Positions 1 through 12,965 are shown, counted from the first letter of the stretch. The stretch: 64,000 nt of DNA from Cantharellus purpuraceus (GCA_025174535.1 JALBUN010000001.1:2666001-2730000), one strand, 5' to 3'. The notes: generated by a model from the sequence alone, not told the origin. Program-made: numbers and translations.

Positions 1-1129
1 AAAACGATCGGCTTGGGACGGAAAAGTAAAAAGATGGCGCACGAGCAGAGGATGTTGAAGGCAAGTGCCCAATTGCGAAGATCCGTGCACTGAGAAAGGC
101 TAGTCGTAGAGCTGAAACGCAGGGAGAGGGGGAAGAATGACGGGAATGCATTTGATGTGACACCATGGGCAGTCGATGACTCGAACGGACCCTGTGTTCC
201 AATAAGGGATAGTGAGGCGCAGCCTCCTGTTCTGTCGTCAATGACGCCACTGCCGCAGTCCAGTCAGCTTTAAAATTGTAGAACGCATGCTGAAGAAGAC
301 AATTACGCATGGACTGCCGCTGCGCAGACGAAACTATCCCCTCGGTAAGAGCCAGGGAAAGATGCATTGCCTGAATTACCGCCTCCTACAACCAAAGGCA
401 CGAAGTCAACCATATCTGCTCCGACTGCTCGAGGGTTCAGCAGAATTACAGGAAGACACTGTGCCGGGCACCGAAAGTCAAAAGTAGTGTTAGTAAAAGG
501 AGTGCAGTGATCTCCGTTGAGCCCGCAACCATCATTCTGTGACCAGTAAGTCGAGGTGCAGGTAACAAACGAGTCCGAGGGGATAGTGAACCATTGAGCA
601 CGGACGATGAAAGCCAAAGCAATTATATATCCAGCCCCAAAGAGTAGCATTGACCATGTGCGCGTAAACAGGCGTGTTCGGCGGGTGAACCACGTTTCGA
701 TCGGGACAGATATACGTTCAGGCAAATTGAACCCCGTGTGAAGGCGCGGGCAGCGGAAATCGAGATTAAGAAATGGCTTTGGTGCTAGCGTCCCAGTTAA
801 TATGACTCTGACGATACAGCGCCCGGTTTGAGAGACTTACGAGACAGCGGGATAGGAGGGTGCGGTCCCCGAGCGTACAGCAGTGCTCGTGAGATTCGAT
901 GGTGTGCAGCGGGAAAGCTGGTCTTTGTTGTGGTCGATATCCGATTGGACCACGAAGTCTTTTGCACGCCGGCCGCAACCGGGGCCTCGAGCTGTATACT
1001 ATCTCCCTTGGGTGCCACACCAGACTGTGAGCGGAGTGTCTCCTGTTGTGACGAGGAGCTTGACATTGGAGCGGCATGGTGAAGGCCACCATTGTCGGCG
1101 ACAGACTCCATGACTGTGGGAGATACCAA
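1..1129 (-). CDS. LCCL-domain membrane protein (3' end beyond window)
   Basis: Fungal LCCL-domain protein of unknown biochemical role, probably membrane anchored. Exons read 1129-841, 776-307 and 248/249 to the left edge, with canonical GT-AG introns that keep frame. After a Ser-rich, poorly conserved N-terminus comes a basic stretch and one membrane segment (ending near FIVRAQ). The LCCL core follows, with the Cys-rich piece NDGCGLNGDHCTPF, then FDFRCPAQC, VPLVVGGG and YRGDSFVCAAAVHAG. Past the second intron the frame continues GVIDDRTGGCASLSL and then into another hydrophobic segment, where the window ends. The family is usually much longer and polytopic, so the C-terminal half is missing here. 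The start is the first Met of the upstream open frame; Met residues further in are possible. Domain assignment is firm, function is not known. Confidence 0.85.
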
Positions 1130-1717
1130 TTATTATCCCCTGGGATGTTTTGGCTTGACACTATGTTTGGAACATGAGATGAGGTATCCTTGGAGGTGCC
1201 GGTGAGTCCAAGCACCTGGCCGCGGCAATTATTATAATTTTGTCATGCCGCAGTCGTTCCCTGAAAGGCTGAAACAGCGTCATGTCGTTTAGGACCTCCA
1301 GCGGGAAGAAAGTTCAGCAGTGACACCTTCAGTCCACACGCGTTTTTATAAAAGAAAGGTTTTGCGTACCTTCGTCGCTGCGATGACGACTGCAAACCCA
1401 TTAAACTTACTTGTTATGTAAAGTAGTTCATTTAAGTGTGCTCTACAAATTCGTTTATTGTAACAATAAAACAGAAGCTGGTCAACGCCCAGTACTAGTA
1501 CCCCTTAGGCACATCGTTTCCTCCAAATCAGGAGGCCCCGAGTGCCAAGTCTGGGTGACATCAAATTTTCCAGGTGCCGGTCTATCCACTGGCATCTCTA
1601 TTCTCATGGATATCCTTCCATTCGGTAAATCCGCGAAGTGGTATCTCCCCACAAAGGTTCACAGTTATGGCGTGCAGGCGATCAAGCAGCTAAACAACTT
1701 CACTTAACGAGCTGATC
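1130..1717. other. intergenic, nothing recognised
   Basis: About 590 bases between the start of the LCCL gene and the 3' end of the ArAE gene, both on the minus strand. It should hold the promoter of the first and the 3' UTR of the second. A 98-codon plus-strand frame at 1411-1707 has no recognisable domain and overlaps no conserved signal, so I do not call it. Confidence 0.5.
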
Positions 1718-4700
1718 CTACGAAAACGCAACACTCACCGTAAGAATTTTGTACAATGCAGTTACTCCAGCAGCAAAGGCCATGAATTCTGGAGATCGCA
1801 GCTGCTCCCAATCATCAACCGCCGTGGTATCTAGCTCATTCTCTGCATTGGTGCGTCGGTGATGGTAGATTGCTTGATGGAACAAGTTTTTAGGCAAAGT
1901 CTCCTGTAATGGTTCCCCTGTCCTCAAAGATCGAGATATAATAAAAAACACAGACATGACTTCAGCAATCTAGTGCTTATGAGTACCGTTGGTAGTGAAA
2001 GTTTAGATCTCAGCCTCACATAGTTGGGATTAAGAAATCTTGTCCGGTGCAGCAGTCGTGCCCTCCAAGCAGGGTCAAGGTGGTAAACCGCCCCAGCGAG
2101 CTGTCTCGAGCGAATTAGACATGACTTAGTTCAAGCGTGACTCTGCGCAAACATACCTGCGCCATGTATGATAGCATCTCGTATTCAACTTCATTGAGCT
2201 CAGTATACTGATCCACAGGCCATGCCCCTCGTATGGAGCCCTCCCACCGCGCCAAACTAGTTCTCATCTTTAATGCTTCCAGCTGCGTGCCCACTTTGGC
2301 GAACTCTGATCTAAACCTTTTAGACCATAGACCCGTCTGTCGCGCTTCTGCAGAGGATTCTTTGCCCTTCGCTGCTGCCTTCTCTGCCATGATCCACGTC
2401 GACACCAGTAGACTGTACAGCTGGGAGAGTTCGAAGATCATAGAAGCATTTGCCAGCCGAACAGCCGTCTTGGCAGATTTAGGGGGTATGAACATTAATA
2501 ATGCTGAGGCGCCTGACCCTGGAACGACAGATAAGTGAGCAGCGACGTTGAAGCACAGCGGAGACTTGCCGATGAGGACTAGGAGCCACCTTCTCCACGC
2601 CACGGGCCACCCCACGCCCGGGGTTCCAACAAGCTCAAGATGTCTGTAACGGCAGCAGTCAGAAACTGGTATCGCCTGAAGAACGGACATGGCTTACGAA
2701 TCTATCCATGAATATCCCATCACTAAAATGACAGTAATCTGTCGGCACACTCTCAGTCTCCACGTCACAGAAGAGTTCAAAAATATTTAATGGTCCTCAC
2801 CCCACCCATGATAGACGGAATAAACGAAGGGGTGAAGATGCGCCAGAACATGAGGGGGACCAGAAGCACCCCCATAGTGGCCGCAATACCATACGGATTT
2901 CCGCCACCATTCCCAGCACCTATTTTGAGACAGTCAGCGCTGCGGTCTTGTGGTATCAATAGACCATTTTTCACCCACCAATGTACCAGCCCGCGAGACC
3001 CAAGGCAATCCCAGCGGTAGTTGCAGTGAGGCGTGCAAAATATCTATGGTTGCCATATTTGTGAAGCAGGAGACTCGGAGAATGGTGGACAATCATACGT
3101 ACGAATAAATTTGATCTCCCATAAAAGGTTCGAGTGTAGTTTGTGCCCTGTCAGCGAGTTAAGTTGAGTGATACTATGTTTCAAACGCTTTTTACATGAT
3201 AAGAGCCCAGATGCCTTTGTCCACATAGTTGATTACTGCACGACAGCCAATATCAGTACACAGCCAGTTACACATCAAAAGGCAGAAATATGTAGTACAT
3301 GCGCTAGTTTTGAAGACGCCCGGTAGCCATAGAGCTACGCTGATGAAGGTATATTTGAAAGTATACTAGATATGAAAATTACGTTTTGTCTCACAGGGAT
3401 AAGTAAGTAACGCACGATAGCCTGCGGTGTCGAGCACCATTTGTAGCGTTTGTGCAAAAATGCGCCCACATGTTGAAATACGTTTGCTGGCGGCCTGCTA
3501 TCCGGATCACGCTCTGGATATTAAAGCCGTCAGACCACGATACTGAGAACAAAGTCACTATGCTCACTATCCGACATTTGCGCACGTTCCACTTCCACAG
3601 GGTCAACAGGGGGATTTCCACCGCCCAAAGACGAGTCGTCCACATCACGCTTCATCGTCAAAACCTTCCAAAACGACCTCATGCTCTTCGGTGCCCACAA
3701 CCGCGCCTTGGGACGTTTCTCCATAGTCTGTGCCATATCATCCAGCATCGCAATGATAGCTTCAGCAACCCACAGCAAATTCGCCTGGAACACAAGGGCA
3801 TGAAAGACCATTCGCGGAGGTAGCATCCTCTCGCTTCTATTCAACATGGATATATTGAAAGGGTCCAAAACTTCCAGGCGACGGTTCTGTTTGAAATCCT
3901 CCACGGCGTGGCGGATGTCATCTAGCTCTTGATTGATGTTTGGGTTTGGGTCGGTGGATTTCCACCAGCGGACGGTATTTATACGCGTGATGGTCGCGTC
4001 TGCCATTTGAAGTCCATCGATACATGCTGAGCGCAAGTCTGCTGTTGCCGTGTGCAGGAGGGGAAGCAATTCTTCAAGGCCAACATTTTGTGCGGGGACT
4101 CCACGCTCTCGATGATGGCCATTGAGAAGCTCGTCCATGAGATAGCCATCAGCACCATGACCCATGTCAGACACCGAAGGATGAGCTGACGATAATAACG
4201 TGAACAATGACGAAGGGGTAGCCTTCTCGATCACATTCTCTTCCACGGTATCGCCGCTCACCAGCTTAGAGAAGTTCTGGAGTCCAGCTCAAGTAGTATG
4301 TAAGCACTAGAGCACAGGATATACGGCAGATTTACCTATTCTATTGGCGAGAATAGTCAACGGCTCTATGAGAGCTCGTATGTCTTCTCCGTTAAACCTT
4401 CCGACGCTAAACTCCAAAGAAAGCATAGGTGCACCAGCAGATACTGTAGTGGCAGGTGTTATCCAGCTTTCCATGTAACACAGGGAATGAACGTACACTT
4501 CTGCATGCCACCAAACGCACCCGCCGTCAAGGCTTGGACCTGTTTGGAGATTTTAGAGCCTGAGGCGAGATCTTGGGGCTCTGATGTGCTCAGTACTGTT
4601 TCCTGGATCTCGATGAGTTGACGGAGAACACTGAGAAGCTTGGAAACACCGATGAGCGTCTGGTGGTTCAGCGACTCAGGGAAAACTAGCACAATGACAG

Positions 4701-5704
4701 TGCAGCCAATTGCCATGGATGCCGTCGTAGAAAGAAGGAATGACTTTAAAATCAGGTAGTTTGAGGCGGGGAACAGAGGGCCGTAGCTCTGAAGTCGGTG
4801 AATGAGCATGAATCATCTCCTGGAACATCCACAGGCTTACGCAGATGATATCTACGAAAATGGTTCTTTTTGGATGATTAGTTTGTCTTTAGGGAGAATC
4901 AACTGTGTACCAACCCAAAGATACTGAATAACGCAAGTTTAGGAAAGTATACACGCGAGGCAGCGAAGAAGAAGCATCCTATAGCAAGAAAGACACCATA
5001 GACAACACTAGACCTGTGCTGCAGGTTAGGCGGATGAGGCTTCAAGCACATACATGGGGCACCTTGTGTCCAAAAAGTGCCCCTGGAAAACCTCCAGCTT
5101 GAACATAGCATCAGGATTTGAGGACGCTGCAGCACTGTTCGGGTCCAAAAAACCGATTCAAAACAATATCCGTAAACGATCATATTGACGCACGCTAGCT
5201 GTGCCTGTTGGATCTCGGATAGCAGAAGAACCTGGTTTCTGACGGTAAGAGCAGCTTTCATCGCGACGCAGCCCCATGCCCAACCGAGGAGAGAGCCCAG
5301 CACCATGAGGGCCATTGCATAAAAGTACATCTGTACAGGAATCGACGCAGGAACCATGATGTTCGACATGCACGCGAAAAATGCACTACGGGCGAATATC
5401 CTCGTCGGCACACAAACACAGACCACGGCTTTGGGGAAACATGTTCAACTCACGCGTTACCGAATGTGTCGAGAGAGTGGTTTGGAAGAAGGAGTATAAA
5501 TGATGCCCATGACGCTAGCCAAGAGCGAGCGAGCAGCTTGTAAGAAGCCTTGTTGAGGTTGGCTGGAACCCATGAAGGAAGGTGGTTTAGTAGAAACGAT
5601 TTGCTAGACTGTACAAGAGATTGAGGTTGTGGCTGAGGGGCATTGGACTCGACTGTCATGGAGTTCGATTTGGACTCGGACCCCATCGCCGGGAACGGCG
5701 ACAC
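1718..5704 (-). CDS. ArAE-family membrane exporter (ArAE_2_N + DUF2421)
   Basis: Putative plasma- or ER-membrane exporter of the fungal aromatic acid exporter / brefeldin-A-sensitivity (Bre4-like) family. At least eight introns split it. The N-terminal half reads LPSWVPANLNKASYKLLARSW, then VPASIPVQMYFYAMALMVLGS, SSVVYGVFLAIGCFFFA and SYGPLFPASNYLILKSFLLS. A soluble middle exon (about 3540-4280) carries LEFSVGRFNGEDI upstream and RPKARLWAPKSMRSFW near its end. The DUF2421 half is reassembled from small exons: KGIWALIM-AQTTLEPFMGDQI, TAGIALGLAGWYIG, GNGGGNPYGIAATMG and VGWPVAWRRWLLVLIG. The C-terminal exon at 1718-1957 matches the family tail. I ended the gene at the in-frame stop of that exon. 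A tiny 21-nt removal there would give a more family-like end (TDQLVK), but so short an intron is unlikely. Substrate unknown. Confidence 0.85.
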
Positions 5705-5944
5705 ACAGCGGAAAGAAAAGATGCAGGAAACTTAAACTGTAATATAACCATTTAGACAGTAGGCGCCACACTGTAAGGGGTCGAGATAGATCGGATCCGA
5801 GCTCTGATAGTTGACTGGTCTGCTGGTGACCCCCAAGGAAGGACGGATGGTCATGTTTCTCAATCATTATGATCTCCCTCTGGACCGCCATTCTTTCCGC
5901 AGGTGCGCAAAATGATGATATATAGGCCAGACAGTGATGGCATA

Positions 5945-6314
5945 TGACGTGAAATCTGCACAAAAATAAACATGCGAATTTTTAGGGCTGCGCGAGATTT
6001 TTGTTGCCAGGCTCTGTGAAATATTCTTTCAAGTCTCGCAATAGATTTTCCTGCTACATGTCATCCGCGAGATGATCATTATGTTCACCACCAGGTCTAC
6101 TTCGATGTCAAGAGTGTTTTCTAAGTTACTCTGTGTCAATTACTGGTACTGACCATGCTGCAACTGTGTAATGGCCTCTCCAATGAATGACTCCTCATGT
6201 CCAAGCACCCCTTTAGCCATGATCAGAACCAGCATCTTCTGACATTCCAGTGACACACTGGGAACAATCTCTAGCTTTATCAATGCATCCTCAGGGTTTG
6301 AGGGAAAATCTGGG
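5945..6314 (+). repeat. left terminal inverted repeat of the TIR element
   Basis: Left arm. Shared blocks with the right arm include GCGAGATTTTTGTTGCC near 5993, ATGTTCACCAC near 6080, GATGTCAAGAGTGTTTTCTAA near 6105, ACCATGCTGCAACTGTGTAA near 6152 and CTTTATCAATGCATCCTCAG near 6275. Arms of this length are long for Tc1/mariner-type elements. Confidence 0.85.
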
Positions 6315-7648
6315 TTATAGTTGTTTTGGAACCCGCAAAATTATGGTGTTAGGGCAAACTCTAAATCACCACAATTCCATGAATGAACAGCTGAGAAGAA
6401 TATCTAATCCTACTGCAGCACAACTCCAGAAACAATTTAACGTTTGTACTTTGGTTACAATCCGTTGTAATGGTCAATGCAGACAATACGCAGGAAGGTA
6501 ATACGTTTCTTAGCAGTAGGGAATGAATAAGACTTCCAGAGTCTAGAGTTCACAGACGCTTAGGGGTCCAGATATTCCAAAAAGAGGGGAATGCACTTAG
6601 AGGCTAAAGGAAGTAGGTGGATGAATCTGACCGTCCAACCAGTGACACTCTGAAGCGGGTAACAGCGATGTGTGATGCTCTGCAAAGGCAGTACACACTA
6701 GTAACTTAAACAAGAGCACTAATGGCAGGACTATCGACAGACAATCTCACCCTGTAGATTTGTAGTCACGTGAGGCAGATACTACACTCACGCCCAAAGC
6801 AGGAATATCACTACTTTGAGTGCAATCAAGTACAGTTACACAACTGTAAAAGATCCTTGAACTGGTAATCAACAGTTACTGAGATAGAGGATGACACTGT
6901 ATGTCACTCTAGTCACACTGGTGTGCAGAAGATGGGTAGAAGTGGTAGAATATGTTGAATAAGTCCATTCCAGGTACAAGCATCAAATATATGCTGATAT
7001 TTAGGAATGGAAAAGCAAAGAATAGCACATTGGTGCTGCATAAATGGAATTTGATAGGGAAAAGGTGGTTTCCATACAACATGAGTATGTCTGAGTCCGA
7101 TGGGGATGGATGTCTGGGTTCCTATGGTGATGCTGATGCATCAATCGGAACCGGAGACAGATAGGCGGAATCAGCGGTGACAATTGGACAGGTAGATGGA
7201 GACGTGGTGGTTTCCAAATGGAGTATAGATTTCATATGCGTGGGGATCTGAGTGGATCAGATGGGGATCTGGGCGTTAATGAATATAGTCATAACATCAT
7301 TTCTGTTTATCAAAAGTGGATGTTGCTTTGCTATAGATGAACTGAAAGCATGATGGCTTCCACCTATCTGTAAAATTTTGCTGGGACAGAAGCACAGTAC
7401 ATACCTCTTGGGGTGGATTCCAGATGCCTTTCAAGCACTTTTGGCAATTCCCCCAAGTGTCCTCTCCTTCAGTGATTATCAAGAGCTAGGACTACACACC
7501 TACATCCTATATGAAACCTGTTCAAAAATCACCAACCACCGCAAAACTGTTGCTTTTACAGCCCCTACTATTAAACATGATTATGCTGTGTACACATTCG
7601 TACTTGGACCACGGCGTGGTGGGGTGGTTTCGCTCGCCACTATATCCA

Positions 7649-8027
7649 CCCAGATTATCCCTCGAGCCCTGAGGATGCATTGATAAAGCTAGAGAATGCG
7701 TTTGTTCCCAGCGTGACGCCAGAATTCAGAAGAAGACACTGTTCTGATTGCGGCTAAAGGGGTGCTCGGACGTGAGGAGTCATTCATTGGAGAGGCCATT
7801 ACACAGTTGCAGCATGGTCAGTACTAGTAATTGACACAGAGTAGCTTAGAAAACACTCTTGACATCGAAGTAAAGATGAGTGGTGAACATAGCGTTATCT
7901 CGCAGATGACAAGTAGCAGGAAAATATATTGGGAGACTTGAAAGAATATTTCGCGGAGCCGGGCAACAAAAATCTCGCGCGGCCCTCAAAAATTTCGTAG
8001 ATTTATTTTTGTGCAGATTTCACGTCA
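7649..8027 (-). repeat. right terminal inverted repeat of the TIR element
   Basis: Right arm, reverse complement of 5945-6314. Mismatches include the segment next to the outer 26 bases (CATGCG on the left against CTACGA on the right) and small indels around 7720, so the insertion is not very recent. Confidence 0.85.
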
Positions 8028-8220
8028 TACCATTGGGAGGTTTGGCGATCGACTTTTTACTCATTCAGCAAGAAATAGACCATTGTTCTGCTTCAAGATT
8101 GTATACATTTATATTCCTGGAACTCTAAGCTACACTTCTCGTTCGTTCACTCGGTGTACTTCCCCACTATGATACGACCGAGTAAAAATGTCAGAAAGAG
8201 TTGCGTGACAAAGTCGAGAA

Positions 8221-8938
8221 CTAACCGTAATCATAGATAAGTTTTGCAAGAATAGTCTCCTTTCCTGCTGTAAAGTATACATGCCTGACATACCGTCTCT
8301 CTCCGTTGATTTCCTCGAAACCCCAAATCTGACGAATATTAGTCTGGGCGGGACAATCAGACATGGGAGCGCTCCACCTGTTCCGCAGTCCATTGACGCC
8401 CAGACTTGGGGGTATCGCTAATAACATAAGAGTGGACTGCACCATTGGGCTCGAAAGACTCCGGCAGCCAGCCGTTCCTCAGATACTCATTCTGTATCTC
8501 ATCAGCCTTGAGCCTGTTGGTCTTGCTGACTGTCATATACGTAGCATAAATAACGACGCAAGGTAGGATAATGTTACATGGCACGCACTAACATGCCCAA
8601 AGATTTTATCATCGACAGACCGTTCTACCCAGTCCAGAGTCCGGTCCTCCTCATTCCCTTCGATGCCACCTGTAAGGGTCTGCTTGATGTCAATGTGCTC
8701 TAAGCCAGCATCGTCTCTGTAATGCTTGACGTGGAGCGTGACAGTTGCGAGACCGATCATCTTCCGCATCCACCAACCCATACCCTGCAGCTCAAGGATC
8801 TTGTCCGTTGAATCACTGAGGTTTTTGTTCTGGCGCCATAACTTATGAGAGATGGCTTGGAACGGGTAATTGTGTATTCCTCACCATGACGAAATTACCC
8901 GTGAAGCTTATATTGGTCAATTCTGGAGGAGCTGCCAT
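8221..8938 (-). CDS. lipocalin-like domain protein
   Basis: Small fungal protein of the lipocalin-like family (PANTHER-type PTHR38115 by recall), presumed ligand or fatty-acid binding; no experimental role known to me. The start at 8938 gives MAAPPELTNISFTGNFVM. An intron follows, then NKNLSDSTDKILELQGMGWW and VKHYRDDAGLEHIDIKQTLT, then GGIEGNEEDRTLDWVERSVDD. A second intron leads to an exon with LRNGWLPESF and SYVISDTPKSGRQWTAEQ. A third, 45-nt intron leads to IWGFEEINGERRYVRHVYFT and the end KLIYDYG. No signal peptide is seen, so it is probably cytosolic. All three introns are GT-AG and keep frame. The TIR element ends about 190 bases downstream. Confidence 0.82.
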
Positions 8939-9171
8939 AGTGGTGATGGTAATGGGATGAACAATCTTCTGCTGGATTGCCAACTATATGCCCAATCTTA
9001 TTGAGCCCGACAATTGCCCTGATCGTGTAGCCAGCCTATCAGAGTGATTCCACACGTGATCTCACTGATAGACTAAACCTGAGCTGAGGCATTAACGGAT
9101 GCTCGTGATTTGCCTCTCTAAGGATGCGATGCTCGTGATTGTCCTTATTTGATAAATCACGTGTTCTAAGT

Positions 9172-12100
9172 TCATGTCCCTGCAGACTGCACCACTATCA
9201 ACCCCGTCGTCGCGCTGTCAGACATCATGAACGTCGTCGCAACATCTCCAATCGTCTCTCGCAACCATGGCTCAACACTTCTCTCCTCAGCCAACAACTT
9301 CTCAAGCTCTCTAAAGTTCGTCTCCGTCGCCCGCCGCTGCCCCCGACCCGTCACAATAAATGCTTGCGATTTTTCCCGCACAGCTATGTCCGCTTCGCTC
9401 TGTACTCTCGCAATAATTTTGCGCAGAGATGTGGGTGTCTCCATCTCAGTAAACTCGACGCGTTCGAGTGCTGTGCACGGGGACGCTGTGAAGCCGTGCC
9501 AGAGGATATCATCGTCATCGGCATTTGACTGCGGCCGTGTTCGTGTCGTCTTGCTGGTTCCAGAAGTCCCCTGCCCAAATCAGAGCATTAGCCCAATACG
9601 AGCCTGAGTGCCTCCATGATGACCCACCAAGTTGGCGCTATGTGCCCCGTGACGCACATCTGCACCCTCGGCATCTTGATCATGATTTACTGTTGAGTAT
9701 ACCTGTTCAATCTCGTGCTCCTCGACCGCGTGGCTCTGTTTTGCGACACGGAGAATTTTAGCCGTTGTTTTGGGGTCTCTACACATCTGTACCACCATCA
9801 TAAGTGCAAGATGGTCATCTGGTCCACCAAAGAAGGGAAGTATGACGCGTCGGTCGCTATGTCCAGGCTCGGTGCGGCCTCGGTCTACAAATAGGGCTAT
9901 GTTCACGCTTGATTGGGCAAAGATACCCTGTAAAAACTGTGAATGCAATCCAGACGATGGTTCCTTTCGCAACAATACATCGGCCGCGTTCGTCATCTTC
10001 GCGTCTACCCGAGATTGTAGACCGGGATGTTCCCCACTTGAATGAAGAGAATTTGAACTAGTGGAGCTATGATAAGGTAACCACGGGACCAACACAATGT
10101 GCGAGAGGGTTTCCCGAGCATGATCGAGGACTTTCGTTGCGAGACTGTCGAAGGGCACAACCGAGATCGAGGATGACACTGCTACATCATTGAAGTCACA
10201 GAACGTTTTGAACACGCTCAGCAGCGCATCTGTGTGGACCAATAAGTTTGCTGCTGAAGATCTCATGGTGGCGCTTGTGCGATCAGACAGCTCCATGAGC
10301 CTCAGGACTTGTATGGTGGACGGCGGTGCTGTGGTGGGAGTCGGTGGGAAAGTCCCACCCTGTTCCAAGTGGTCTGAATCCGTTGGATCACGCAGAAACG
10401 TCTCCAACACAAGCGGCCGGAAGAGCTGTGCCATTGCTATGATACCTGGTAGGTGCTCCAGCTTGTCAAGAACAGCCATGACGCGAGACATCTTCCCATG
10501 CTGCACTATCGAGGGAAGACACGTACTAGCAACGTCCTTTGAAGGGTCCTCATGATCGACAAGACCATCATAGTCCGGACCAGATATAACCGCGCGCTTG
10601 CGGTGTTGAGGAGGATAAAGTACCATCACGACAGGTGTTGTTGAGAACGTCAGCAGAAGCGCTTCAAGAACAAACATCGAGTAAACGCGCTGCAAGATTA
10701 TGCATGAGCCAGGGTATCCAACTTGTTACGAAGCAGTGACTTACAGTGTTCAAGACTCCAGCTGACAATCCAATATTCAAGACAATGAGCTCGACAAGAC
10801 TGCAAATCCACAGTATCAATGAGAGGCCACATGTACAAGTAGGTCACCCACCCCTTGCAGCTCATCAGCGTCCCAATTGACATTGCCTCGCGCCATTGAA
10901 ATCCAGAGATCCTGGCAGTGATGGTACAACCACCAAACTTGCCGACCCACGCTATAGATATAATCCCAATTGTGTACGCCCATGTGATACCGCTGTTGAG
11001 CAGGCTAAAGTCAGTGGACAAACCCGAGAGTGTGAAGTACTAGATGTGCGCGGTGTTTAAGTCCGGGCATATGTTGTAGGAGACGAGAGAGCTTACCAAA
11101 GGGAGAAATATAATGGAAACCATGTCCTCAAGCTTCTCGGTCAGTGCAGTGGCTAGCCCACCCTTGCGCGGAATGATGAGTCCAGCGAGAAAGCTACCTG
11201 AGTGCATTGGTTGTGTCCTGAGTCTGTCGGTCTCAAAAGCAGAGAATGAATACCAAAGATTGCGTGTATGCCTAGAGAAAATAGTCCAGCATCGCGCATG
11301 AGTCGCTATTTGGCGAACATACCAATTACGTCCGTAACCAATGCTGAGCAAAACATCATGAGAATAGTGGCCTGTGACCAGAGAATTAGCATGGGATATC
11401 CATGTAAGGATGATAGAGTACCGTCATGAAGAACACAGTTGGGCCATTGTCTATCGAACCCGTTTGATGCGCTAGCCAGGAAAAAGCCCTTCGAACTGCA
11501 ACAAGAAGGAATACAGCCCACCCAATACACGCTGCAAGAACCCACAAAGCCGTCAAACCAGATGTGGCTTTAGCAAGGGCCATACTAAATGCTAGCAGGG
11601 TCCAGCCAACAACATCGTTAGCTACTCCTGCACTGAGTACCACAACACCGACGGTGGTATCAAGGAGTTTCAACTCTGAAAAAATCAGATCAGATGGATG
11701 TATGCGCGCAGTGGCTCACATACCCGTTAGAATGCGACACAACACTGGAAACGCTGTGATGGAGAAAGCCACGCCAACAAACAGCAAAAAATGAGTGAAC
11801 TCGGTATCGGGGTCGATGAATTCCTTGTATAACGCGAGGGCGAAAGCGGAACCCAGCGCAAAGGGGATGACCATGCCACTCAGTGCAATTGATGCAGAAA
11901 GCCGTGCATTATGTCTTATCACACCACCTTCGATCTCTAAACCTATTAGAAACATGAATAACACTAGTCCGATGTTGGCTACAAGTGCCAGATAGGGCTT
12001 CGACGCTGATGGGAATACAGCCTGTGTGAAGCCTGGAATCCTCCCGAGAGCAGAAGGACTCAGTATGATTCCTCCAAGAATCTCTGCAATAACTCTGGGC

Positions 12101-12693
12101 TGGCGGATTCTTTTGAGCGGCAAAGAAAGCAGCTGCGTGGTCATTATGATAACGCCTGTACGGTCAATGCAGCTTTGCAGCACTGGCGTTCAACGAATAC
12201 CACGAACCGACTTGTATGATCCATATCTGCAGAGGGTTACGAGTCACCGTGTGCACCTCCCTTAATGAATCATCTAGTTTTAAGGTGGCTTCTGTTGCCG
12301 AATCAGTATGTGTAATTTGAGCGAGGTCGAACACTGTCTCTGAAAAGGAGATCATCATGAGGGGAGCAGTCCCGCGCATGCCGGGCATGTCGTCGACCAT
12401 AATCAGTGTTGGGGAGCGTAGGAAATACTGAACACGCCCCACAGCCAGCCATGTCGTACTTGTAGATGAATTCACTTCAATGAATGGCAAATTTACAAAC
12501 TCCGCCAATTCCGCTGATGGCCAGTTTGACACCCTCTACAGTACACCTGACCAATCTCTCCAACAGGTGCCTCAGGTTTCGTCGGCACAGTGGTATTGAT
12601 GGCGAGCGTTACGGCCCAAGGTGCTGCGCTGCCAGATAGGTTCGCAAAGAGAAGCACGTTCATCGACCCTCGGTCTGCAACGATACTTTGCAT
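9172..12693 (-). CDS. KHA1: K+/H+ antiporter, CPA2 / Kha1-like, with USP-like tail
   Basis: Monovalent cation/proton antiporter of an internal membrane, related to yeast Kha1. The start of the transport domain is clear: NPLQIWIIQ, intron, then VIIMTTQLLSLPLKRIRQP and RVIAEILGGIILSPSALGR, followed by NIGLVLFMFLIGLEIEGG. Several further membrane exons follow down to about 10630. The long cytosolic exon 9580-10695 and the last exon (TEMETPTSLRKIIARVQSEAD ... TGRGQRR ... ETIGDVATTF ... GLIVVQSAG) form the USP-like C-terminal region typical of fungal Kha1 proteins. The N-terminus before NPLQ is uncertain. I took the first Met at 12693, but the reading between 12250 and 12560 does not resemble the family and may hide an intron or an alternative first exon. 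Confidence 0.85.
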
Positions 12694-12965
12694 AGCATTC
12701 GTCGACTAAGTCGTGGAATCGAAACCGCTTTGTTTTCTAAACCGAAACAGCTGATTATGTTTTGAAGAACACTCGATCTTGGAGATGCCAAAATAAAGAC
12801 ATGACGAGATCACGTGACTGCCTGACGCGTTCTTTGACGGTACTTGCTGGTACACTTGGTTCGCCCCGCCAGCCACATGCCTGTATATAAGGAGGGACAA
12901 TGTAGGCCTGCTAGGCCAGCAAGCACCACTGTTGCAATCGTAGCACTTGAAAGATAAGAAGGAAT
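12694..12965. promoter_or_regulatory. divergent promoter region with a TATA box
   Basis: The 272 bases between the antiporter (minus) and the small orphan gene (plus) must hold both promoters. TATATAA at 12884-12890 lies about 75 bases before the orphan ATG, a plausible TATA box for the plus-strand gene. No obvious equivalent was found for the minus-strand gene. Confidence 0.5.

Larger units (their letters stand above)
5943..8029. mobile_element. 2.08-kb TIR element, non-autonomous, TA-flanked
   Basis: The segment starting TGACGTGAAATCTGCACA at 5945 is repeated in inverted orientation ending at 8027. The inverted arms run about 5945-6314 and 7649-8027, roughly 370 bases each, with scattered substitutions and small indels. 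Both outer ends abut the dinucleotide TA (5943-5944 and 8028-8029), as expected of a TA target-site duplication (Tc1/mariner-type insertion). The internal 1.3 kb has only short frames without a transposase motif that I recognise. It is therefore best read as a non-autonomous or decayed DNA transposon. It lies about 240 bases upstream of the ArAE start and about 190 bases beyond the 3' end of the lipocalin-like gene. Superfamily is inferred from the TA only. Confidence 0.8.

Noticed and set aside
1718..1745. A 21-nt intron near the ArAE 3' end giving a family-like TDQLVK terminus
   Set aside because: Too short for a spliceosomal intron in this genome, where the others are at least about 45 nt. 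The plain stop is kept.
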